A stretch of DNA of 64,000 nt from an uncultured bacterium (GTDB lineage: Bacteria > CSSED10-310 > CALFER01). Within the stretch, counting starts at the first letter, position 1. Each line of letters starts with the position of its first letter. The stretch spans positions 1 through 64,000 of the forward strand of contig CALFER010000035.1 of NCBI GenBank assembly GCA_937951895.1, read 5' to 3'. The translations under genes and the position numbers were made by a program. Below, piece after piece: positions 17,566-25,820 of this stretch. Below the pieces are notes generated by a model. The model made no database searches, was not told the origin of the DNA, and saw nothing but the letters and a program-made list of their open reading frames with translations.

Positions 17566-17856
17566 GTGTCGATACCCCTGATTCGAATCCCGACGAAGGC
17601 TGTGGCGTTGTTCTGTGCCGTCGCATTCATTCTCGCCCTGTTCGCCCCCCTGTTGCATTCGCACGCGTGCGATCATCAGTTTCACCCGAATTGCTCGGCA
17701 TGCGTCCAGTTGTTTCTGATTCAGACGATTGTGATGTCACTGGTGATTCTGGGAGTGATCATCTCCACCCTCGGAAACGTCGCATCACCTCTGCCCCGCG
17801 TCCTTCATTCGGTGCGAGTTGCCGACACCTTCATTCGTGCTCCTCCTGCGGCCTGA
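17566..17856 (+). CDS. Small His/Cys-rich membrane protein preceding the zinc-type uptake operon
   Basis: The chosen start is GTG 17566, with GGAGG eight bases before it (an in-frame ATG at 17536 is an alternative). The product is about 96 residues with two hydrophobic segments (about residues 11-30 and 48-70). Between them lies a metal-binding-looking stretch, HSHACDHQFHPNCSACVQLF, which contains four His and three Cys. It sits about 95 bp upstream of the His-rich outer-membrane protein and the ABC importer. I do not recognise the family. A role in sensing or handling zinc or a similar metal is inferred from the residues and the neighbours. Confidence 0.6.
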   Translation: MSIPLIRIPTKAVALFCAVAFILALFAPLLHSHACDHQFHPNCSACVQLFLIQTIVMSLVILGVIISTLGNVASPLPRVLHSVRVADTFIRAPPAA

Positions 17857-17950
17857 TTTCATCTCACAGGTCTAAATCGATCGGATCGACACCTGCGTGT
17901 GTCTCGGTCCAGTAAACATCGTGAATTCAGTCCGAACAGGAGATTTTACC

Positions 17951-19066
17951 ATGCGTAATCAGTGTTCTTTTCTATTGGTTTTCGTCCTTGCCATGCTGTT
18001 TGTTCCTGCGAATCTGTTCGCACAAAATCCAACGGAGCGATCTCCCCGAGCGCTTGAATTGCCTGATATCAGCATCATTGGCGATATCACAACATACTTC
18101 ACGAGTCTCGAGGATCAGGAAGAGGACAATCACATTCGAGTCCGCGAAGTGGAACTGGCAATCGGTGGATTTCTGTATCCCGGGATTCGTGCGGATGTTT
18201 ATGCCGCCTTGCATTACCATGAAGGTGCGTATGAAACTGAACTCGAAGAAGCCTATGTTAACTTTCTCCAGACACCCATCCGCGGCTTGAGTTTCAAAGT
18301 CGGAAAGCAGTATCTCAATATCGGCAAAATCAACTCCCTCCATCCTCATTCCTGGAATTATGTAACGCGTCCGATCGTTCACTCCGCGTTTCTGGGCGAT
18401 CACGGGCTGGCCGCGACCGGTATCACGTCTGCTCTGTTGATCCCGGCCCCCTTTTTCCTTCAGATTGAACTGGGGGCCTGGCACACCGATGCGGCTCATG
18501 AACACGAAGAAGAAGCTGAGGAAGGTGATCATGATGAGGGGGAAGAAGACGAGCATCATCATGAGTTTGGCCTGGCGGGCGAGACATATTCCGGGCGTTT
18601 GTGGACATCATTTCCGATCGCAGGTTCGTCAGAACTGGAAATCGGCGCATCGGGCGTGAAAAGTCAGGGGCCTCATCACGAAGAAGAACAGGATGATGTT
18701 ACGCTGACCAGCGCGGATTTGACATGGCGGTCGGTGTTGAGCGCATACCGGAAAGTGACCATTCAAGGTGAGTGGTATCATCTGGATCGTTCGATGGAAG
18801 AGGGCGATTTTCAGCGCACCGGTGGCTTTGTTTTTGCCGGTTTCCGCTTTGACCGCCGCTGGGATATCGGTGCCCGGTATGACTGGACTGAGATGCCGGT
18901 TCATGAATCGGAGGAACAATCCCGGGTGTCTTTGATTCTGACTCACAGTCTGAGCGAAATGACCCGAATAAGGGCACAATACGACTACGATATCGAGAAT
19001 GAAGAACATGAGGGATTCATCCAGATACTCTTCGGTATCGGGCCGCATAGTCATGCACTTCAATAA
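17951..19066 (+). CDS. Outer-membrane beta-barrel (porin-like) protein with His/Glu-rich loop
   Basis: Starts at ATG 17951 with AACAGGAGA upstream and a signal peptide ending ANLFAQ. The product is 371 residues. Alternating amphipathic strands and a C-terminal aromatic-poor strand suggest a barrel; GLSFKVGKQYLNIGKINSLHPH recalls short-chain porin-like proteins. A strongly acidic and His-rich insertion (around residues 180-205, containing AHEHEEEAEEG and EDEHHHEF) and a second HHEEEQ are typical of metal-associated surface loops. It is followed 30 bp later by the substrate-binding protein of a zinc/manganese-type ABC importer, so outer-membrane passage or capture of zinc is the likely job. Confidence 0.75.
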   Translation: MRNQCSFLLVFVLAMLFVPANLFAQNPTERSPRALELPDISIIGDITTYFTSLEDQEEDNHIRVREVELAIGGFLYPGIRADVYAALHYHEGAYETELEEAYVNFLQTPIRGLSFKVGKQYLNIGKINSLHPHSWNYVTRPIVHSAFLGDHGLAATGITSALLIPAPFFLQIELGAWHTDAAHEHEEEAEEGDHDEGEEDEHHHEFGLAGETYSGRLWTSFPIAGSSELEIGASGVKSQGPHHEEEQDDVTLTSADLTWRSVLSAYRKVTIQGEWYHLDRSMEEGDFQRTGGFVFAGFRFDRRWDIGARYDWTEMPVHESEEQSRVSLILTHSLSEMTRIRAQYDYDIENEEHEGFIQILFGIGPHSHALQ

Positions 19067-19096
19067 GTTCGCTTCATTGTGAGCAAAGGAGCAGAA

Positions 19097-20005
19097 ATGA
19101 AAATGCGTATTTGGATGTGTATGTGTACTCTCGTCGCGGGTGCTCTGACCGTATCGGCTCGATCTCCACTCGAAATTGTCACCACCACATCGGATCTCGC
19201 GTCGATCGCTTCATCGATTGGTGGAGATCGCGTTCATGTTCAGGCACTTTGTAATGGAACGCATGACCCTCATTTTGTCGAAATCCGACCGTCGCAGGTC
19301 GTAAGTCTTCGCACGGCCGATGTGTTGATCATCGTGGGCATGGGTCTGGACATCTGGATCGATCCGCTCGTTCAATCCAGCCGGAATCCCAAGATTCAGC
19401 CCAATCAGTCCGGATGGCTGGACGTATCGAATGTCATCGATAAAAAAGAGATTCCTCATGGGAAGGTCGATGGATCGATGGGTCACGTTCATCCCGAGGG
19501 AAATCCTCATTACTGGCTGGATCCGATGAATGCTCGACTTATTGCCTCGGAAATTGCTCGGATGCTGTCCCGGATCGACCCGGAATTTCAGGAAACATAC
19601 AGGGCAAACGAAAAAGCGTTTCATGACATACTGGATCGGAAAATCGACGAATGGACCCGGAAACTTGCACCTCATCAGCCGATTTCAGTTCTGACGTATC
19701 ATCGAAGCTGGATCTATTTTGCCGAGCGGTTTGGTATTCACCTGGCGGGCGAACTCGAACCCAAACCCGGTGTGTCCCCTTCACCGGCTCATCTTCGTGA
19801 CACGATCGAGCGAATGAAATCTGAAAAGACAGACCTGATTCTGGTCGAAACTTTTTACAGCAGAAAGGCAGCCGATTTTGTTTCGGGTCAAACAGGTGCA
19901 ACAGTTGTGGTTGTGCCGAATTCCGTTGGAGGATCGCCGGAAGCAACGGATTACATCGCTCTGATCGATTCGATCATCGATCGATTGGCGGGTGCTCTGA
20001 AATGA
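19097..20005 (+). CDS. znuA: Metal ABC transporter periplasmic binding protein (ZnuA-like)
   Basis: Starts at ATG 19097 with AAAGGAG ten bases upstream; the signal peptide is MKMRIWMCMCTLVAGALTVSA. The product is 302 residues of cluster A-I (metal-binding lipoprotein/ZnuA) type. Probable metal ligands are His in NGTHDPHFVE, His in EGNPHYWLDP and His in LTYHRSWIYFAERFG, with the fourth acidic ligand in the C-terminal lobe. The long His-rich loop of classical ZnuA is reduced to GHVHPEGNPH. Zinc is favoured over manganese because of three His ligands and the His-rich neighbours. It overlaps the ATPase gene by four bases (ATGA), so it is translationally coupled. Confidence 0.85.
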   Translation: MKMRIWMCMCTLVAGALTVSARSPLEIVTTTSDLASIASSIGGDRVHVQALCNGTHDPHFVEIRPSQVVSLRTADVLIIVGMGLDIWIDPLVQSSRNPKIQPNQSGWLDVSNVIDKKEIPHGKVDGSMGHVHPEGNPHYWLDPMNARLIASEIARMLSRIDPEFQETYRANEKAFHDILDRKIDEWTRKLAPHQPISVLTYHRSWIYFAERFGIHLAGELEPKPGVSPSPAHLRDTIERMKSEKTDLILVETFYSRKAADFVSGQTGATVVVVPNSVGGSPEATDYIALIDSIIDRLAGALK

Positions 20006-20739
20006 ACTCACCGATGATCTCAATGCGAACGGTATCTGCAGGTTATTTAAGAAATTTGGTGTATCGAGCGCTGACATTCGATGTCGTTTCCGGGGATCAT
20101 GTCGGGATTATCGGTCCAAACGGATCGGGCAAAACAACCCTGATCAGAAATCTCATGGGCGTGCAGCCGATTCAGGCAGGGGAAATCCAACGTGCGAAGG
20201 ACGTGCGATTCGGTTTCTGCAGTCAGCGGCAACACCTCGAAATGACCGTGCCGTTTCGTGTGTATGAGATCATCATCATGGCGCGGACCCGGCTGATCGG
20301 CTGGGTCCGCTCACCCTCGGTGGCGGATCGGGAGGCTGTCGAGCGGGCGATGGAGATGACCGGGATTGCAGACTATTCGGAGCGTTACTTTCATACATTG
20401 TCCGGAGGTCTCAAACAGCGTGTCCTCCTGGCTCGGGCGCTCGCGACGGAACCCAGTGTTCTGGTGTTGGACGAACCGACTGCGGATCTGGATCTGCGTG
20501 CGCGTCGGGAGCTGCTCAAATTGATCCAGGGATTGCGAATCGAACATTCTCTGACATTGATCCATGTCACTCACGACCTGAATGATATTCTGGAATCCGC
20601 CAACCGATTTGTTTTCATGAATCCGGACTGGGAATCGCCACTGATTTTCAACGGGCGACCGACGGCTCAGGCATTGTCTTCGCTGTATGGGATCGATGTG
20701 CAGGTGTTCGAAAAAGACGGTCGGGTGCGTGTCGGTTGA
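20002..20739 (+). CDS. znuC: Metal ABC transporter ATP-binding protein (ZnuC-like)
   Basis: A 245-residue ABC ATPase starting at ATG 20002, overlapping the binding-protein gene by four bases. It has Walker A GPNGSGKTT, Q-loop FCSQR, signature LSGGLKQRVLLARALA, Walker B VLVLDEPTADLD and the switch His in LIHVTHDLND. It hydrolyses ATP on the cytoplasmic side to drive import through the permease encoded next. Gene order (binding protein, ATPase, permease) is that of manganese/zinc importers. Confidence 0.9.
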   Translation: MNSPMISMRTVSAGYLRNLVYRALTFDVVSGDHVGIIGPNGSGKTTLIRNLMGVQPIQAGEIQRAKDVRFGFCSQRQHLEMTVPFRVYEIIIMARTRLIGWVRSPSVADREAVERAMEMTGIADYSERYFHTLSGGLKQRVLLARALATEPSVLVLDEPTADLDLRARRELLKLIQGLRIEHSLTLIHVTHDLNDILESANRFVFMNPDWESPLIFNGRPTAQALSSLYGIDVQVFEKDGRVRVG

Positions 20740-20749
20740 GGGGTTAAAG

Positions 20750-21568
20750 ATGCTTGATATATTGACTGATGTGTCATTGTTGCCCGGTTTGATCAGTGGT
20801 GGTATTGCCGCATGCCTGTGTGCGTTTCTCGGGATCTACATTCTGATCCGGCGGATGGTATTCGCTGCGATTGCGCTGTCATCCATGGCATCGCTTGGAC
20901 TTGCAATGGGATTCATGCTCGATCTGGAGCCAATGATGTGCGCGATGCTGGCATCATGTGCTGCGATCCTTCTGTTGTGGATGAATACGTCACGTGGCCG
21001 GGCACTCGATGACGGAACGACGGGCCTGATCTACGCCGCATCCAGTTCCATTGCGGTCCTGATCGTTGCACGAAATCCATCCGCTGAGGCATCCGGGTTG
21101 AATCTGTTCTCGGGTAATCCGCTCTATTCCGCCTGGCAGGATGTTGTGTTTCTGGCGATCTGCGCTGTGGTCGTGTTCGGGATTCATGTGGCATTTCGCA
21201 AGGAATTCATTTTCATCGCGCTCGATCCCGAGATGGCTGCAACGACAGGACTCCGTGTTCGGCTACTTGATTTTCTTCTTTACCTGACGATCGGAATGGC
21301 AGCGAGTGTATCGATTCGAATCACGGGAACTTTATACGTTTTTGCATCCCTGGTGATTCCTCCGATGATTGGTCGAATGGTCGGGTGGAATCTGCGCTGG
21401 ATCATCGTCGGATCGGTTTGTGTGGCCGCATTGTCCGCGTTTGCCGGATATCTGCTCTCGTTTGCGCTCGATCTGCCCTATTCGCACACGGTCGTTGTGC
21501 TGTATTCGATCATGTTTTTTGTGACGGCAGCGTTTCAATCCGTGAGCAACCTCACCAACACTGACTAA
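20750..21568 (+). CDS. znuB: Metal ABC transporter permease (ZnuB/ABC-3 family)
   Basis: The start chosen is ATG 20750, ten bases after the ATPase stop, with a weak GAGGGG upstream. The longer frame begins inside the ATPase gene and adds a non-hydrophobic N terminus. The product is 272 residues with about eight hydrophobic helices of the ABC-3 permease family (GGIAACLCAFLGIYILIRRM, SLASLGLAMGF, LYVFASLVIPPMIGRM). It forms the inner-membrane channel of the metal importer and ends the operon. Confidence 0.9.
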   Translation: MLDILTDVSLLPGLISGGIAACLCAFLGIYILIRRMVFAAIALSSMASLGLAMGFMLDLEPMMCAMLASCAAILLLWMNTSRGRALDDGTTGLIYAASSSIAVLIVARNPSAEASGLNLFSGNPLYSAWQDVVFLAICAVVVFGIHVAFRKEFIFIALDPEMAATTGLRVRLLDFLLYLTIGMAASVSIRITGTLYVFASLVIPPMIGRMVGWNLRWIIVGSVCVAALSAFAGYLLSFALDLPYSHTVVVLYSIMFFVTAAFQSVSNLTNTD

Positions 21569-21894
21569 ACTCAGACACTTCAAAAAGATTCGCTCAATCT
21601 CGAAATGAAGTCAGCTTATCATCATGAAAACAGGGGAGATGGAACCTTTGAGGGATCATCATCGGATCGGTCAAAGTGGATGAAAATGAGCATCATTATT
21701 GATAGAAGGTCTTTCCAATTCCTTACTTAACGGCTCAGGTAATCAGAATTCTGAATGCTGCCTCCCCGAGTCGCAACAAAAATAACTCCTGCACAAAACT
21801 TCCGGAATCGTCGCGTTACTCAATAGCGGATCAGAACAGATGAATCGTTCCGGACGCTGTTCAGTTTAACCTATGACGACTGGGAGACGATTGT
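21569..21894. other. Intergenic region, nothing recognised
   Basis: 326 bp between the metal permease and the subtilase gene. I see no ORF with a ribosome binding site, no strong hairpin with a U-tract and no repeat. It should contain the subtilase promoter, but I cannot point to one. Confidence 0.5.
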
Positions 21895-24800
21895 ATGAAA
21901 CGAATTTGCGCAGTTTTAATTATCATGTTAACGGCCTGCATCGGCTGGTTAAATGCGGCAGAGGTTGACCGGGAGGTCGTGGACAGGATGACGACTGCCG
22001 GTGAGGCAGATTATTTCCTTGTATTCCATGAAAAAGCCGATCTCACCGGTGCGGATCTGCTCAGGTCGAAGATCGACAAGGGCCGCCATGTCGTCAATAC
22101 CCTTAAACAGGTCAGTGAACGCTCCCAACGGGATGTCCGCTCATGGCTCGATGAGCAGCACATCGCGTATCGATCGTTCTGGATCGATAACATGATCCTG
22201 GTCCATTCCGGCCGCGAGATCCTCGATGCACTGGCCCGCAACCCCGACATCACCCGGATCGTCCCGGATCACAAACGCCGCATCATCCGCGATTCGCACC
22301 TCAATCCCAAACCCTCTCCCCTCTTCGCCTCGACTCCCCGCTCGATCCAACCCCTCCCTCCCGCCCCCAACCCCTCCCGTTCAGTCGAATGGAATATCTC
22401 GCATATCCAGGCCGATCGGGTCTGGGAAACCTTTAATGTCCGGGGTGAGGGGATCACGGTCTGCGATTTCGATACCGGAGTCGATTGGCAGCACTCGGCC
22501 CTGAAATCCCATTACCGCGGCTGGAACGGCTCCACCGCAGATCATAACTACAACTGGTTCGACGCGACCGGCACCTCCCCGACCGAACCGATCGACGATC
22601 ATGGCCACGGAACACATACCACCGGGACGATGATCGGAGACGACGGTGCGGGCAATCAGATCGGTGTCGCTCCCGATGCGAACTGGATCGCGGTCAAATT
22701 CATCACGGCCAACGACGAAGCGCTCGATTCCTGGATCCTGGCGGGATTCCAGTGGGTGCTCGCACCGACGGATCTCAACGGCCAGAACCCGGATCCCGCG
22801 AAAGCCCCTCACATCGTGAACAATTCCTGGGGGATCGACTCCGGAACGACGCTTTACTACGACGCCGTGCAGGCACTCGTCGAGGCCGGTATTTTCATGG
22901 AGTTCTCCGCGGGTAACGCCGGCCCGGGCTGCGAAACGGTCGGCTCGCCCGGCGATTACGACACGGTCATCACCACCGGCGCTCTCATGCCGTTGGGTGT
23001 CGCCTCGGACTTTTCCGCCCGCGGCCCCTCCCGCCTCTCGCCCTCTCTGATCAAGCCGGATGTCTGTGCCCCGGGTGAACAGGTTCGCTCGTCGGTTCCC
23101 GGCGAAGAATCCTATGGTGAGGGGATGGGCACGAGCATGGCGGGTCCGCATGTCTGCGGCATGGCGGCGCTCATGTGGTCGGCAAACCCCGCGTTGCAGG
23201 GCCGGGTCGAGGACACGATCGAACTGATCCGCGAGACCTGCATCACCGCCCGGACGCCGGAATGCACGAGTCCCGACACGCTCCGAACCCCGAACAATGT
23301 CTACGGTTGGGGTGAGATCGACTGCTTCAGAGCCGTGGCGGTCTGCCGGACGCCTCAATCCGCGGCCTGGATCGGTCTGGGCAAGCCCACGGTCGGTTGC
23401 TCGGATTCAATCGAAATTCTGCTCGCCGATGCGGACCTGATCAGCGCCGGTGTCCTGTCCGTCGAGGCGTTCAGTTCGACCGAAACGCAGCCCGAAACGG
23501 TTCAATTGGACGAAATCATGCCGGGCGTCTTCTACGGCATCACCATGACGGGAGCCGGACAGCCTCTGCCGGACGGCAAGGTCCAGGTCAGTGAATCGGA
23601 CCTGCTGACAGTTCGCTACGACGATCAGAATCACGGCGGCGCGCCCGAAACGCTGTCCGCCGGAGCCACAGTCGACTGCACGGGCCCCGAAATTGTCTCG
23701 GTCACGATTCTCGAACGCACATCCACTTCCGCGACCATTCTCTGGCAAACCTCGGAACCCGCTACGACCGAAATCGGATTCGGCGAAACGACGCCCGTGA
23801 CGCCCTGTCTGAGCATCGCTCATTTTGAAACAATGCACTACGCACACATTCCGGATCTCGAAAGCTGCACCGACTATTTCTATTCCATCACAGCCCGAGA
23901 TGCGGCGGGCAATGAGGCTCTCACGACGCTCGATGCATCCGGCTCAATCCGCACACTCGAACGCGTGTATCTCATGGACGCAACCATGGACACCGATCCG
24001 GGCTGGGACCGCGAGGGCGACTGGGAATGGGGCGTTCCGGCGGGGCTGGCCGGCGACCCCTCATCCGGCTTCACCGGAGCGAACGTGCTGGGATACAATC
24101 TGGACGGTGCTTACGAGAACAACATGCCGCGCTATTGCCTCACGACACCCCGGATCGATTGCGGCAAGATCGACAACATCTATGTCGAAATCGCGCTCTG
24201 GCTCAATGTGGGCGCATATCCGGACGATCAGGCCTCCTGGGAACTGTCGCTCGACGGTGGGGCGAGTTGGATGGAGGTGATGAGCAATGCGGAGTATCAG
24301 GGTCCGGTCGAGATGGACGGCTGGATGCATCTGATCGTGCCCGCCTCGGATTTCCTGGCCGGCCAGAGCAAGGTGAAATTCCGCTGGGTGATCGGTCCGA
24401 CGGATTCCGATGAGGCGTATGGCGGCTGGAATCTCGACGATTTCCGCGTATATTTCGAGCGCGAATGCGAAACCGCTGCGACGCCGACGCCCGGCGTGAC
24501 TCCGACGCCATCTGCCCCTCCGACGGCCGCTCCATCGTCCACCCCGACGTCCGCCCCGCACGGCGTCACGCTCACGATGCCATCCCACCGGTTTTCACCC
24601 GGCGACGCCTGCTCGCTGACCGCGACGATCTGCAATCGCACCGCAGCACCGCTTGACGGCATCCCGTTCTTCACGCTCCTGAGCTTCCAGGGTCAATACT
24701 GGTTTTATCCGTCCTGGACACAGTCGGCCGACTGGATCACTCTCGCTACCGTTCCGACCGGATCGATTCAGCGCACGATCATTCCCGAATTCACGTGGCC

Positions 24801-24912
24801 CGCGTCCGCCGGCGCGATTTCCGGGTTGAGCTTCATCGCGGCGATGACCGACCCCTCCATCAGCCGTCTCGAAGGCACCGCCGGGGTCTGGGAATTCGAC
24901 GCGATCCCCTGA
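21895..24912 (+). CDS. Secreted subtilisin-like serine protease (S8) with C-terminal sandwich module
   Basis: A 1005-residue protein with a signal peptide and an I9-type propeptide-like region (YFLVFHEKADL...DITRIVPDH, about residues 35-125). The S8 catalytic domain follows: Asp193 in CDFDTGVDW, His238 in DHGHGTHTTG, oxyanion region NNSWG and SAGNAGPG, and Ser414 in GTSMAGPHV. Next are a fibronectin-like segment (TSATILWQTSEPATTEIGFG) and a jelly-roll-like domain ending in GGWNLDDFRVYFE. A Thr/Pro linker leads to the recurrent module (TLTMPSHRFSPGDAC, YWFYPSW, PEFTWP, FIAAMTDP). It is probably exported and self-processed to degrade extracellular protein. The last module probably serves attachment or sorting. 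Confidence 0.92.
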   Translation: MKRICAVLIIMLTACIGWLNAAEVDREVVDRMTTAGEADYFLVFHEKADLTGADLLRSKIDKGRHVVNTLKQVSERSQRDVRSWLDEQHIAYRSFWIDNMILVHSGREILDALARNPDITRIVPDHKRRIIRDSHLNPKPSPLFASTPRSIQPLPPAPNPSRSVEWNISHIQADRVWETFNVRGEGITVCDFDTGVDWQHSALKSHYRGWNGSTADHNYNWFDATGTSPTEPIDDHGHGTHTTGTMIGDDGAGNQIGVAPDANWIAVKFITANDEALDSWILAGFQWVLAPTDLNGQNPDPAKAPHIVNNSWGIDSGTTLYYDAVQALVEAGIFMEFSAGNAGPGCETVGSPGDYDTVITTGALMPLGVASDFSARGPSRLSPSLIKPDVCAPGEQVRSSVPGEESYGEGMGTSMAGPHVCGMAALMWSANPALQGRVEDTIELIRETCITARTPECTSPDTLRTPNNVYGWGEIDCFRAVAVCRTPQSAAWIGLGKPTVGCSDSIEILLADADLISAGVLSVEAFSSTETQPETVQLDEIMPGVFYGITMTGAGQPLPDGKVQVSESDLLTVRYDDQNHGGAPETLSAGATVDCTGPEIVSVTILERTSTSATILWQTSEPATTEIGFGETTPVTPCLSIAHFETMHYAHIPDLESCTDYFYSITARDAAGNEALTTLDASGSIRTLERVYLMDATMDTDPGWDREGDWEWGVPAGLAGDPSSGFTGANVLGYNLDGAYENNMPRYCLTTPRIDCGKIDNIYVEIALWLNVGAYPDDQASWELSLDGGASWMEVMSNAEYQGPVEMDGWMHLIVPASDFLAGQSKVKFRWVIGPTDSDEAYGGWNLDDFRVYFERECETAATPTPGVTPTPSAPPTAAPSSTPTSAPHGVTLTMPSHRFSPGDACSLTATICNRTAAPLDGIPFFTLLSFQGQYWFYPSWTQSADWITLATVPTGSIQRTIIPEFTWPASAGAISGLSFIAAMTDPSISRLEGTAGVWEFDAIP

Positions 24913-25212
24913 GCTGTAACCCCATTCGCCGCGCACCTCACAGTTAATTTTCACTGGCTGAAAACACACGGAACGCTCACATTCGAATCAGTCTCTCCTC
25001 CTCACCGGCTGTCCGATCGATGAAATCAGGCGATTTCGAAGTCGGATGGCCGGAGTTCTGTTCGGCCCTTTCGCCGTTGAGGGGCTGGTTGGTCAGGATT
25101 CGGTTAGCGCGTGAAAATCCGGCACGATCCCGCGTGACGGAAACGGTTGACGGAACGGGTCGGCAGGTCTAGCATCCGGCGCGGTGCGAGATCTCTGGTG
25201 AAGGAGGTGGCG
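24913..25212. other. Intergenic region, nothing recognised
   Basis: 300 bp between the subtilase and the methyltransferase. The frame of the latter is open from 25147, but the segment before 25213 has no protein-like features. No promoter, terminator or repeat was identified. Confidence 0.5.
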
Positions 25213-25800
25213 ATGAATCAGCATGTATGCCCCTGGTGGATGGGACGATTGCTCCTCAATCCGGTTCGCCGGCTGTTATCGGATCCGAACAAGCTGTTGA
25301 CTCCGCTTGTCAGACCCGGCATGACCGTTCTTGAGCCGGGTCCGGGCCTCGGTTTCTATACCCTCGATCTCGCGCGTCTGGTGGGCGAGAACGGCCGGGT
25401 CGTGACGATCGATATTCAGCCGGAGATGGTCGCGGGGTTGAAGCGCCGTGTCGAGGCGAGTCCGTTCACCGATCGGATCGAGGTTCGTCTGGGGGAAGTG
25501 GATGAGGCGTTTTCCGAGGCATTCGCGGTGCGGTTCGATCTGATCTTCGCGTCTGCAGTGATCCATGAAATCCCGGATGCGCGCACCTTTTTGAAGTATG
25601 CTGTCCGGATTCTGAAGCCCGGAGCGGGTTTTGTCATGATCGAGCCGTCGATGCATGTATCCGAAAAAGCCTTCATGGATACGTTTCATGCTGCCACCGA
25701 TGCCGGAATGGCGTTCAGGGAGATGTTGAAACTCAGGATGGCGCGCGGGATGGTGCTGACCAACGCTCCATGCCTGGAGCCAGCCGACAGCGGACGATAG
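25213..25800 (+). CDS. Class I SAM-dependent methyltransferase
   Basis: The start is ATG 25213 with a strong AAGGAGGTGG seven bases before; the upstream extension to 25147 is unlikely. The product is 195 residues. Motif I reads TVLEPGPGLGFYTLDLA, motif II has an acidic residue in VVTIDIQPEM, and LIFASAVIHEIPDARTFL and ILKPGAGFVMIEPS follow, as in the UbiE/Methyltransf_11 group. The acceptor is unknown. A GTG-initiated PHP/glycosyltransferase gene starts 20 bp downstream, so the two are likely one operon, which hints at a glycoconjugate or small-molecule acceptor. Confidence 0.85.
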   Translation: MNQHVCPWWMGRLLLNPVRRLLSDPNKLLTPLVRPGMTVLEPGPGLGFYTLDLARLVGENGRVVTIDIQPEMVAGLKRRVEASPFTDRIEVRLGEVDEAFSEAFAVRFDLIFASAVIHEIPDARTFLKYAVRILKPGAGFVMIEPSMHVSEKAFMDTFHAATDAGMAFREMLKLRMARGMVLTNAPCLEPADSGR

Positions 25801-25820
25801 GTATTGACCGGGAGGGGGAA

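Noticed and set aside
22381..23358. 325-codon minus-strand frame inside the subtilase gene
   Set aside because: Antisense of the conserved catalytic domain; no start signals or similarity.
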